In this document: positions 1 through 9,800 of the stretch, in pieces
Layout: each line of letters opens with the position of its first letter
Numbering within the stretch: position 1 is the first letter of the stretch
Assembly: GCF_002797555.1 (NCBI RefSeq)
Contig: NZ_PGFA01000001.1
Coordinates: 1,178,001-1,242,000, forward strand
From: Hymenobacter chitinivorans DSM 11115
GTDB lineage: Bacteria > Bacteroidota > Bacteroidia > Cytophagales > Hymenobacteraceae
Direction of reading: 5' to 3'
Length of the DNA: 64,000 nucleotides
Program-made: the position numbers and the translations under genes
The notes under the pieces: generated by a model
Databases searched by the model: none
Told to the model about the DNA's origin: nothing
Seen by the model: only the letters and a program-made list of their open reading frames with translations

Positions 1-1
1 C

Positions 2-517
2 GGGGTGCGGGCACCCTGGGGCCTACGCGCCGCCTTTGCCGATCCGCACGACTCTACCCGCTACAACAAAGCACTGGGCCCCTGGCGCAGTGCCACGGCC
101 ACGTCACTCACCAGCGCTTGGGAACAGTCTATTCCGGTGGCCGATAAAAACCAGTGGCGCGACTCGGCAGTGCAGCGGGCCTATGGGCAAACAGCCCTCC
201 GGGCCGACAGCGGGGCCCTGCAGCGCCAGCCGCCCACGATGCGGGTGCCTGGGGGCTACCGGGAAGAAGCCTTCTATCAGTCCCTGGGGCGGCCGTACTG
301 GCTGGCTCGGCGGCTGCGGCTGCCGGTGCTGGCCCTGCGGGGCGAGCTGGATTTCTGGTCTCGCCCCGCCGACCTGACGGCCCTGGCGGCCGAGCTGCCG
401 GCTGGTTTTCCGCACAAGACCGTTACCCTGCCCCAGGCTACCCACTTCGTTTTTCTGGACCGACCGGAGCGGGGTAGGGCGCAGATGCTAACCGAAATTG
501 AGGCCTTTTTACGGTAG
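2..517 (+). CDS. alpha/beta hydrolase, C-terminal part (5' end outside window)
   Basis: The frame is open to the left edge, so only the last ~172 residues are visible. The C-terminal half has the layout of an alpha/beta-hydrolase: a strand followed by GELDFWS, which would place the catalytic Asp, and then ATHFVFLDRP, which would carry the catalytic His. The nucleophile elbow (GxSxG) must lie upstream of the window. The substrate cannot be inferred. The gene converges on ruvC, which ends 79 bp downstream on the other strand. The GTG at position 5 is only the first in-window start-like codon and probably not the true start. Confidence 0.75.
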   Translation, partial: GVRAPWGLRAAFADPHDSTRYNKALGPWRSATATSLTSAWEQSIPVADKNQWRDSAVQRAYGQTALRADSGALQRQPPTMRVPGGYREEAFYQSLGRPYWLARRLRLPVLALRGELDFWSRPADLTALAAELPAGFPHKTVTLPQATHFVFLDRPERGRAQMLTEIEAFLR

Positions 518-596
518 GAAAAGAGCTGCTGAAAATATTTTTTAAGAAGATATCGGGCCGGGCGTATTCTCAGAACAACGGCGCCGCCGCTTAACT

Positions 597-1229
597 CTAT
601 TTCGCCTTGGCCTTGGCCGGGGCTTTTTTCGTGCCCGAGGCGCTGGCCATCCGGTCGGGGTTGTCGGTGAGGAACTTGTCCCAGCTCTTGGTGCCGGCTT
701 TCACGTTGTTGCCCTTCTGGTAGTGGTGGCACAGGGCCACGGCCAGCGCGTCGGTGGCGTCCAGAAACTTGGGGGCTTCCTCGATGGGGGGCAGCTTCAG
801 GGTTTGGCGCAGCATCTTGGCCACCTGCTCCTTGCTGGCCGAGCCCGAGCCCGTCACGGCCTGCTTGACCTTGGTGGGGGCATATTCCACGTAGGGAATC
901 TGGCGGGACAGGCAGGCGGCAATGGCCACGCCCTGGGCCCGACCCAGCTTGAGCATGCTCTGCACGTTGACGCCGAAAAACGGGGCTTCGATGGCCAGCT
1001 CGTCGGGCAAAAACTCGTCGATGAGCTCCAGCATCCGCTCGAAGATCTTCTTGAGCTTGAGGGCGTGGTTGTTGCCAATCTTCTTCATGTCGATGACGTC
1101 GTAGCGCAGCACCGTCACGCGGGAGCCCTGCACCTCAATCACGGCGTAGCCCATAATCTGGGTGCCGGGGTCGACGCCCATGATAATTTTGGGGAGAAGG
1201 TCCTGGGAAGCGGCGTGGGGCAGAAGCAT
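597..1229 (-). CDS. ruvC: crossover junction endodeoxyribonuclease RuvC
   Basis: RuvC cuts Holliday junctions together with RuvAB during recombinational repair. The protein has the RNase H-like start IMGVDPGTQIMGYAVIE, with the first catalytic Asp in GVDPGT. The second acidic site is IEAPFFGVN, and the late acidic pair lies in FLDATDALAVALCHHY. At 210 residues it is slightly longer than most RuvC proteins because of a Lys/Ala-rich tail (KKAPAKAKAK). The start used is the ATG at 1229; an internal ATG at 1181 directly before GVDPGT would also give a full catalytic domain. It is flanked by convergent and divergent genes and so is monocistronic here. Confidence 0.95.
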   Translation of the reverse strand: MLLPHAASQDLLPKIIMGVDPGTQIMGYAVIEVQGSRVTVLRYDVIDMKKIGNNHALKLKKIFERMLELIDEFLPDELAIEAPFFGVNVQSMLKLGRAQGVAIAACLSRQIPYVEYAPTKVKQAVTGSGSASKEQVAKMLRQTLKLPPIEEAPKFLDATDALAVALCHHYQKGNNVKAGTKSWDKFLTDNPDRMASASGTKKAPAKAKAK

Positions 1230-1321
1230 AGGTAGGAGAGGAGGCGAAGACGGAACAAGAGCAGCAGGGCCGTTGCTGTTTTCATCGGTAACTTGCCGAA
1301 ACTAATCACCACGCCGCCGTT

Positions 1322-2368
1322 TTGCCCCCGCCCAACTTACAAAACTACGTCCAAAACCCGGAACCACCGGCACCTTCCCGGCGCCGGCTGCTGGTTATTG
1401 GTGGCAAGCTGCTCATTACGGCCCTCACCCTGGGGCTGCTCTACAACTCGGTGTACGCCGACGGGGCCACGGCCGCGGCCTGGCGCAAGCTGCTTAGCAC
1501 CACGCTCAGCGGCTCGGGCCGGGGACCGGTGCTGGCCGCCCTGGCCCTGGTGCCCGTCAATTGGGGCCTGGAAGCCTGGAAGTGGTGGCGCCTGGCCCGG
1601 CACCTGGAGCCCGTCTCGTTCCGGCGCTGCTTCCGGGCGGTGCTCGTGGGCCTCACTCTGGGCTTCGTGACTCCCAACCGGGTGGGCGACTACGCCGGCC
1701 GCATCATCGAGCTCAAAAGCCGCCGCCTCGATGCGCTGGGCGCGGTGTTTCTGGGCCGCTACTGCCAATTGGTGGCTACGGTGGTGGCCGGCACGGGGGG
1801 CCTGCTCTACTTTCTGCTCACGTTTTACCTGAAGGGCTACCCCTCCGCCGGTCTGGGCCTAGTGGTGGCTACCCTCCTGATTAACGCCGGGGTGATTCTG
1901 CCGCTCTACCGCTCCCGCCTGCTGCTCACGGCCCTGACGGTGGTTCGGCCCCTGCGGCGGTTCCGGCGGTTTCTGGCCGTGATGCCCACCTACCCGGCCC
2001 GGGCCCTGCACTGGATTCTGGCCCTCTCGATGCTGCGCTACGCGGTGTTCTGCTTGCAATTCGGGCTGCTGCTCTGGGCCTACGGGGCTTCGCCGCCGGT
2101 GGGGCCGGGGCTGGCGGCCATTGCCGGCACGTTTCTACTCAAGTCGTTGGTGCCCTCGCTCAACGCCCTGGCCGACGTGGGCGTGCGGGAACTATCGGCC
2201 ACCCACCTGTTTGGCCTGCTCCACGAGCCGGCCCTGCCCGTGCTCAGCGCCAGTCTGAGCTTGTGGGTCATCAACATTGCCCTGCCCAGCGCCGCCGGCC
2301 TGCTGTTCGTGCTGCGCCTGAAGGTGTTTCGCAAGAAGGACCTGGCCCCCAAAACCCCGCAGCCATGA
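1322..2368 (+). CDS. YbhN/lysylphosphatidylglycerol synthase-like integral membrane protein
   Basis: This 348-residue polytopic membrane protein begins at TTG; no ATG is available in frame near the N-terminus. About eight hydrophobic segments are visible. The conserved region around GFVTPNRVGDYAGR matches the flippase-like domain of the YbhN/AglD2/MprF-N family (TPNRxGE in many members). Late features include SLVPSLNALADVGVRE. Members are inner-membrane proteins linked to lipid or glycolipid translocation. The stop overlaps the next ATG (ATGA), so it is translationally coupled to a glycosyltransferase, which suggests a joint role in making or flipping a glycolipid. The substrate is unknown. 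Confidence 0.8.
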   Translation: MPPPNLQNYVQNPEPPAPSRRRLLVIGGKLLITALTLGLLYNSVYADGATAAAWRKLLSTTLSGSGRGPVLAALALVPVNWGLEAWKWWRLARHLEPVSFRRCFRAVLVGLTLGFVTPNRVGDYAGRIIELKSRRLDALGAVFLGRYCQLVATVVAGTGGLLYFLLTFYLKGYPSAGLGLVVATLLINAGVILPLYRSRLLLTALTVVRPLRRFRRFLAVMPTYPARALHWILALSMLRYAVFCLQFGLLLWAYGASPPVGPGLAAIAGTFLLKSLVPSLNALADVGVRELSATHLFGLLHEPALPVLSASLSLWVINIALPSAAGLLFVLRLKVFRKKDLAPKTPQP

Positions 2369-3528
2369 GTACGCCGTGGCTGGGAGGGGCGCTACTGGTG
2401 CTGCCCGCCGTGTACGCGGCACTGATGCTGGGTTTGCGCCGGGGCTGGGAGGCCTTGCCTACAGTAGAGCCGGCCGTAACGCCCTCCACCGCGCCGCCCG
2501 CCGCCGAAGGTCCGCTGTTTTCCGTCCTCATTGCCGCCCGCAACGAAGCCGATAACCTGCCGGGCCTGCTGCACGATTTGACCCTCCAAAGCCTGCCGCC
2601 CGGCCGCTTCGAGGTGCTCCTGGCCGACGACCATTCTACCGACGCCACCGCCCGCCTTGTGGCCGAAGCGGCCCGGCACTGCCCGTTTCCGCTGCGGCTG
2701 GTGGCGCTCCGGGAATTGCCCGGCGCCGGAACCGGCAAGAAAGCCGCCCTGCAAGCCGCCCTGCACCACGCCCGGGCCCCCTGGGTAGTGTGCACCGATG
2801 CCGACTGCCGCTTCGGCCCCGACTGGCTCAGTACCTATGCCGCCCTGGTGACCACCGACGCCGCGGTGCGCTTCATCAGCGGCCCGGTGCTCCTGACGGG
2901 GCCCAATACGGCCTGGCAGCAACTCATGGGCCTCGAATTCGCCGGGCTGGTGGGCGTGGGGGCGGCCGGCATCGGGCGGCAAAGCCCTACCATGTGCAAC
3001 GGGGCCAACCTGGCCTACCAGCGCGCCGCCTTCACGGCCGTGCAGGGCTTCGCCGGCAACGAGCACCTGGCCAGCGGCGACGACGAGTTCCTGCTCCACA
3101 AGCTGCACGCGGCCTTTCCCGGCAGCATCCGCTTCCTCCGCAGCCCCACCGCCCTGGTGTCCACGGCCGCCCCGGCCACGCTGGGCGCCTTGCTCCGGCA
3201 GCGGGTGCGCTGGGCCAGCAAGTGGCGGCACTACCGGCACCTGGCCTCCCAGCAGTTGGCCGTGCTGGTGCTCGGGGCCAATGTGGCCTTGTTCCTGGGC
3301 TTGCTGCTGACTATGCTCCTGCCCGCTCTCGGGCCCTGGACCCTGGCCGCCTGGGCCCTGAAGCTGGGCGCCGACTGGTGGTTTCTGACCCCGGTACTGC
3401 GCTTCCTGGGCCGCCCGCAGTGGCGGCGGTGGCTGCCGGTGCTCCAGCTGCTCTACGCACCGTATGCCCTGGCTACGGGGTTGCTGGGCCTGCGCGGGAG
3501 CTACGTGTGGAAAGGGCGGCACCTATAA
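2365..3528 (+). CDS. family 2 glycosyltransferase, membrane-anchored
   Basis: 387 residues, starting at the ATG that overlaps the upstream stop codon. An N-terminal transmembrane segment is followed by a GT2 catalytic domain: VLIAARNEADNLPGLL (nucleotide-binding strand), LLADDHSTDAT, the DxD-like CTDADCRFG, a GDDEF motif, and RQRVRWASKWRHY, which matches the Q/RxxRW motif of processive-type GT2 enzymes. Two or three hydrophobic helices close the C-terminus. It probably transfers a sugar to a lipid or growing polymer at the cytoplasmic membrane, working with the coupled YbhN-like protein. A second GT2 of similar layout lies at 28495-29595. Confidence 0.88.
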   Translation: MSTPWLGGALLVLPAVYAALMLGLRRGWEALPTVEPAVTPSTAPPAAEGPLFSVLIAARNEADNLPGLLHDLTLQSLPPGRFEVLLADDHSTDATARLVAEAARHCPFPLRLVALRELPGAGTGKKAALQAALHHARAPWVVCTDADCRFGPDWLSTYAALVTTDAAVRFISGPVLLTGPNTAWQQLMGLEFAGLVGVGAAGIGRQSPTMCNGANLAYQRAAFTAVQGFAGNEHLASGDDEFLLHKLHAAFPGSIRFLRSPTALVSTAAPATLGALLRQRVRWASKWRHYRHLASQQLAVLVLGANVALFLGLLLTMLLPALGPWTLAAWALKLGADWWFLTPVLRFLGRPQWRRWLPVLQLLYAPYALATGLLGLRGSYVWKGRHL

Positions 3529-3892
3529 TTACTTGTTGATTGAATTACGGAAGGGTGGAACTTGTGATTTATGCTATAAAATATTTGATATTTATAATTT
3601 AGTATCTCATTTGTATGATATTGCCCCTATATTTTTGGCTATTGAGTTTCTATCGACGTTTGGAATGCTCTTGAAAAAATAATCTATATCACTTGTTTAA
3701 TATATATGTTATGTCTATAGAGTGGTTATATACCATTTTCCAATTTTATATTTTTGGGAGAATAAGTGAATGTATCTTATAGATAGTTAGGGAGAAGTAT
3801 TCTCTTCATAAGGTATAGTATTTCCCTTATTACCTACTGATTAATTGCAGCCGGTGCCGAACCTGCTGGACTCAATACTTTTATCTCTTCTT
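3529..3892 (+). promoter_or_regulatory. AT-rich intergenic leader of the RHS gene with candidate -7 element
   Basis: This 364-bp gap is far more AT-rich than the GC-rich genes on its left and marks the start of the lower-GC RHS island. It contains an exact match to the Bacteroidota -7 consensus TAnnTTTG (TATTTTTG, 3749-3756), but I see no good -33 TTTG at the usual spacing. No convincing gene is present: a 72-codon reading frame running out of the glycosyltransferase end has no recognisable content. Confidence 0.4.
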
Positions 3893-6800
3893 ATGCCCAA
3901 ACCGTTACTGATCCGCCAATGGCTGCTGGCTACCAGAATTCTTTCTGTTCTGCTGCTTTCATATTTTTCATTAGAAGCTAAGGCCCAAGGTAATGTGCCT
4001 GACGCGGTAGAGGTTGAAGCTCTTCGGGACTTCTATTTAGCCACGGATGGTGACCATTGGACTAATCATACAGGCTGGCCTTCTAGTAGCGAATGGAATG
4101 ATCCCAAGCGTCCGGCATTCACTAGCCTGGATTTTAAAAATTGGTATGGGATCAATGTTACCTGGGGGGATGTATATTATCTAAGTCTGCCCTCCAACAA
4201 TCTAGTAGGCCAGCTACCAGCCTCTCTAACTGACCTTACCAGTATCTGGAACCTGCAATTAAGTGGTAATGCCCTTACTGGCAGCTTACCGGATAATTTG
4301 GAGCGCTTCCAAGGCATTGCTTACTTTGATCTGTCTAACAATCAGTTCTCAGGAAGTATACCTGCTTCAATTGGGCAAATGAGCCCAGCGTATGGTATTA
4401 AGATAAATAATAATCAGCTCAGCGGTACGATACCTGCATCCATCGAGAATTTGAAGGAATGCGCGACTTTAGATGTCAGCTATAATAAGCTTAGAGGCAC
4501 TATTCCTATTGCAATAGGAAGTATGTCGCAGCTCACCTACTGCTATCTGTCTCATAATCAATTCAGTGGAGTAGTTCCTGAGCAGGTATTCAACGCTTCC
4601 TTTCTTTCAACATTTGATGCCTCTGACAACTTTTTGGAAGGTGAGTTGCCCTCTAAAATAACATCTTTAAAACATATAAATGCTTTAAGGTTTAGCCGTA
4701 ACAAACTAACGGGTATCCCTAATTGGCAGGCTGCCGGAGTAACACGGGTACCTGGTATCGATGTAAATGAAAACTACCTTGATTTTGGTGCCATCGAGCC
4801 AAACTTTTCGGGGCCTAAACAGCCTGTTCCGTACCCGTTTAGTTATTTCTTTCAGATTAATCCGACTCCTCCCGAAGCGGTAATTTTCTCACAAGGTGAG
4901 ACCCTGACCAGCTCGCAACCTATGGGAGGGGAGCGGAATCACTACCAGTGGCAAAAACTGGTGAATGAGGGGCTGGCCACTGAGGAATGGCAAGATTTAG
5001 TTCATCCTGATTCACCGACTCTCTCTATTGCGCACGCGGGAGCTGCTAATGAAGGTTCCTATCGGGCGCGGATTACCAACGACTGGGTTAAGCACGATTT
5101 CACGTCGCTTAACATGGTCTTGTACACACGTATTGTAAAGGCCACGATGGTAACCAGCTTAAGCTGGTGTCCTCCACTTGTTATAAAGGCCTCGTCAGAT
5201 GTGCGAATTGCCGCTGGGGCTAGCACAACCTTACAGGCAACTGTGACGGTAGCAGGTAATGCCTTACAATTCGATGGAATAAAAGACCAGGTTAACTTTC
5301 CTCAACCAGCTTCCGAGGGAGTAAACACTTTCACCGTGGAGGCTTGGGTGCTGCCCACTGCTGTACACGAAGTGGATGCTCAGCAAAGCAGTGGTACCAG
5401 TGGCGCCACTGGGCAACGCTATCTGCTCCACCCTGTTGATGGGGCCGCTCAGTGGGGCGCCAATCATGCAGGGCTCGGGATTTCAGTTGGCACAAATGGC
5501 ATTAGTATCTATGCGCGTAGTGGCGCAGAGACTCCCGCGTTGCTGGTCTGGGAATCGCCTACGCCGTTGACGGCATGGACGCACCTCGCTGTGGTTTGCA
5601 ACCAGGGCACTCCTAGCTTATATGTAAACGGGAAGCTGGCAGCCACAGGTCTTGCCAGCCTTAAGCAACTGCATTTGTCACCCGTTCTAGGGGGAGGCGA
5701 CTATGGTTATTATAGTGGTCGGGTAGATGAGCTGCGGTGGTGGAATGTAGCATTGGCACCAGTACAAATCAGTACGGGCTACTCTCAATTGCTCCAGCAA
5801 GCCACGGAAGGCTTAGTAGGGTATTATCGGTTTGATGAATCGGCCGGAACAGTCGTTTCTGACTTAGTAGGCAAGGCCTCTGTTGGTTCTTTTTCCGCCG
5901 CCTCTCTGCCGCAATGGGTAGCATCTGCCGTCCCTTTTGCTACTCCGGCAATACGCTGGAGTCCGGCCACCTCCTTATCGGCTGCGACTGGTACCCGGGT
6001 AACAGCACGGCCAACCAGCACTACAAGCTACATTGCTTCGGCATCCGTGGGGCAGAATTGTGCCGAAGCCCAGGCCGGGCTGGTAGTACAGGTCGTGCCA
6101 GTCGATGATATGCCCCCTGCCAATGCGGATCCGGACTTAACCAAAAACTGGTCGCTGGTACGGTCATTTAGTGGGGAAGATCAACTAATCGGGGAAACGA
6201 AGCACTTTGCGGATGGTCTCGGGCGTGGAACCCAAGCGCAGGTCAAGAGCCTAAGCCAAGGGCACGTGCTGGCTACACAAACAGTCTACAGCTCCGACGG
6301 GAAGCCAGTTCTGAGCACCTTGGCCGCGCCGACATTCAACCAGGAGTTCAAATTTAAAAACGGGTTTTTACAGCCGGCCAGCTCGACAACTGACTACAAC
6401 TACGCCAACTTTGAGACGGACCCAAACAGTCCGAGCGCAGTAGCTGCTACCTCGAAGGGTACTGTTGGGTACTACTACGGCCCGGCTAATGAGCTGGAGC
6501 CCCAAACGGCAACGACTCAGTACCCGTTTAGCTTGCAGCAGGAATACTCCGGCCCTTTGGGAGGTGTCAAGCGGAGCGCAGGGCCCGGTGATGCTTTCCG
6601 GATAGGCTCTGGTCATGAATTGCGCAGCCGCAGCTTTCCCTTGCTCAATGAGTTAGAGCACTATCTAAGCCTGCGGCCCCATTTCGTGGATGCCACATCT
6701 GCCACTACTGCCCTCTACAACCACGGCGTGAAGCAGGTCAGCGTTAATCCGGATGGGATTGAAAGTATTGCCTTTGCCGATCAGGATGGCAAACTGCTGG

Positions 6801-9800
6801 CTTCCTGTCTGAGCGGGAAGGATTATCCCGGATTAACACTCCGCTTCGCACTCGATGCGAATACGCAGAACACCAACGGCTTACCTCCCTATCAGGATAT
6901 TCATATCCCGGCGGCTGGTGATGCCGTTGTCACCGTGGGCGGCACAGGGAGTATTCAGATTATAGATCTGGTGACCGAAGCGGTTACTACCTATCCAACC
7001 GGGACGGCAACCGCCTTACCAGCCAGTATTAGCCTTGTTCCGGGCTTTTACCGGGTCGTTTCCATTAGCGGGCAGCAGCAGTTGTCTTACTTGGCGCACT
7101 ACGGTGATTTCAGCTATTCGTACTACGATAATGCTGGCCGGGGCGTCGCCTCGGTAGCATCTCGCGGTGTCGTACTGGCCAGCACTGCTTATCCTTCGTT
7201 CGTTACCCGCAATACCTACAGTGGTGCCGGCACCTTGCTGAGCACCGAGAGTACGGACGAAGGGCGCACGGAGTATGTGTACGCCCGGGATGGGCGCATT
7301 CGCTTTTCGCAAAGTGCCGTCCAGCATGATAAAGGCCGTTTCTCGTATTCCAACTACGACGAGTTAGGGCGGGTGGTAGAATCGGGTGAGTATACGATGA
7401 GTGCCGATGGGCTAGCCGGATTTGTGTTTGAAAGCCAACTCACCGAAACGCCCCGTACCAACAGCGTCCTCACCCTGCTGGAAGACCGAACCCGCACCGG
7501 CGGCCTGGATGTGGGCCGTTGCCAGCAGCGCAATGAAATATGGTATGACCTGGCCGACGAAACACTGGCCGGTCCGGCCCAGGAGTTTGTGCTCGGCGCA
7601 GTAGCCAAGACCCGGAACGAAACTAACGTCACGTGGTACAGCTACGACGAACTGGGCCGCATAACCAGGATGGTGCAGCAGGCTGGGGGCCTAGGCAAGA
7701 AAACCGTGGAGTATACCTACGATTTCACGGGCAACGTGCTGAAGGTTGCCTACCAAAAAGAGCAGCCGGACGCCTTCTACCACTACTACGAGTACGACAA
7801 GGACCAGCGCCTGAACCGGGTCTATACCAGCCGGAATGACCTGACCCGGACCCTGCAGGCCCAGTACTACTACTACCTGCACGGCTCCCTTAAGCGCGTA
7901 GAGCTGGCCGGCCGCCTGCAGGGCATCGACTACGCCTACACGGTACAAGGCTGGCTGAAAAGCATCAACAACGTGGAGAAGCGCCTTGACCCGGGACAGG
8001 ATAACCTGAAAGCCAACGGAGTGCTGAAAGATCTGTTCGGCTTGCGCCTGGACTACTTCAATGGCGACTACAGCAGCCGTCAGCTCACGGCGCCCAACCT
8101 GGCTACTCCCGCCAATTCGAGTAACATACGCTACGATGGCACCGTGCGCGCCAGTACCTGGCAAACCGCTGCTGCGCCCACCATCCACGGCTACACTTAT
8201 GCCTATGATGCCAAAGGCCAACTGCTGCAGTCAACCTACGGGCAGCTAGCGGCAAACACCCTGAGCCAGCTGCCGCAATTTGCGGAAGGCAACTTGAGCT
8301 ACGACGCCCACGGCAACATTGAGCGCCTGGTGCGCACCAACGACAAAGGTACCGTCAGTGACAATTTCAAGTACCAGTACCTCGCCGGGACCAATAAGCT
8401 GCAGGCCGTAAACACGCCGGAAGGCGCGAAAGTGCTGAGCTACGATTACGACCTCAACGGGCAGATGAAGTGGGAGGCTGAGGAAGGTAAGGGCACGAAG
8501 TACATGCGCTACGATGTAACGGGCAAAGTAAGCGGCGTGTATCGGAATGCGGACCTTACCAACCCAATTGCCACCTACGCCTACGACGACCGGGGCTTCC
8601 GCAATAGCAAAGTGGCCTACAACGCTTCTGGCGTTGTGCAAAACACCACGTATTACGTCACCGATGCCGCCGGCAACGTGCTTAGTGTGTACGAGCAAGC
8701 CCCGGGCAAGGAGTTGCAGCTGGCAGAAATTCCACTATATGGCTCCAGTCGGCTAGGTACCATCACCCGCCTCGATGATGAAGCAGGTACCTTGGAGCCC
8801 CGCTATGAGCTAAATGACCAACTTGGTAATGCTCGGGTGGTATTTCGCAAGCCAACCTCCACCAAGTACCTGGCAACGGTAAATGCGAACCTGGCCACCG
8901 AGGAAGAGAAGGACTTTGAGAACCTGCCTGCTACGCGTTACGCGGATATAGCCCGAGCCTACGATGGCGCCCACGTTGCTGCTCTCTTTACGCCAGGACA
9001 GGGTCCTAAAAAGACGCTGACGGTTGAGAAAGGAGACACGATTACCTTCTCGGCTCAAGCTTTATACTATTCGCCGACCGGCGGCCGAGCTTCTGCAACG
9101 GCGAGCAACGGCTTGCGGATTATGCCTCTCATAACCAGCGGCGCCACCCTGGCCCCGTTACCCGGCCAATCGACGACTCCCGGCACGGAGCGTAGTTCGA
9201 CTAAGCCTTCTTTCCTGAGCCGTTTATCTTTCGGGATAAGCCTGACTATGTTTGGCGGGAAAGAGCAGCCGTTACCTAACTCTACAACTGGCGCTCCGGA
9301 AATACTGATTCGCTACCGTTTTTACAACAGCAACAACGAGCTGAAAGCCCAAGGGGTAGAGCCGTTCAGTGGCAGCCCGGAAGCCTGGCAAAAGCTGGAG
9401 CTAGGCTTCCGCGCCCCGGAAGCTGGCCGAATCGAGCTGACGACGGAGAACATAGGCTTAGACTATACCTGCTACTTCGACCACATCGAAGTTGACCATA
9501 CCAACAGCACCATTGTGCAGGAGCAGCACCAGTATGCGTTTGGCTCCCCGCTCACCGGCCTCAACTATGTGGTAGGCAACAAGCGCTACCGTCACGGCTA
9601 CCAGGGCCAGTACGCCGAGCAAGACGAAGAAACCGGCTACGACAGCTTCGAACTGCGCCTCTACAATAGCCGCATCGGCCGCTGGACGGCCCCTGATCCT
9701 TACGGACAGTTCTTTTCGCCTTATGTGGGCATGGGGAATGATCCTATAAATAGTGTAGATACAAATGGAGGATTTAGCGGACCAGGAGACCCATCCCATA

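Noticed and set aside
3464-3682. 72-codon frame crossing the end of the glycosyltransferase gene
   Set aside because: It begins inside the coding sequence in another frame and has no motif or start context.
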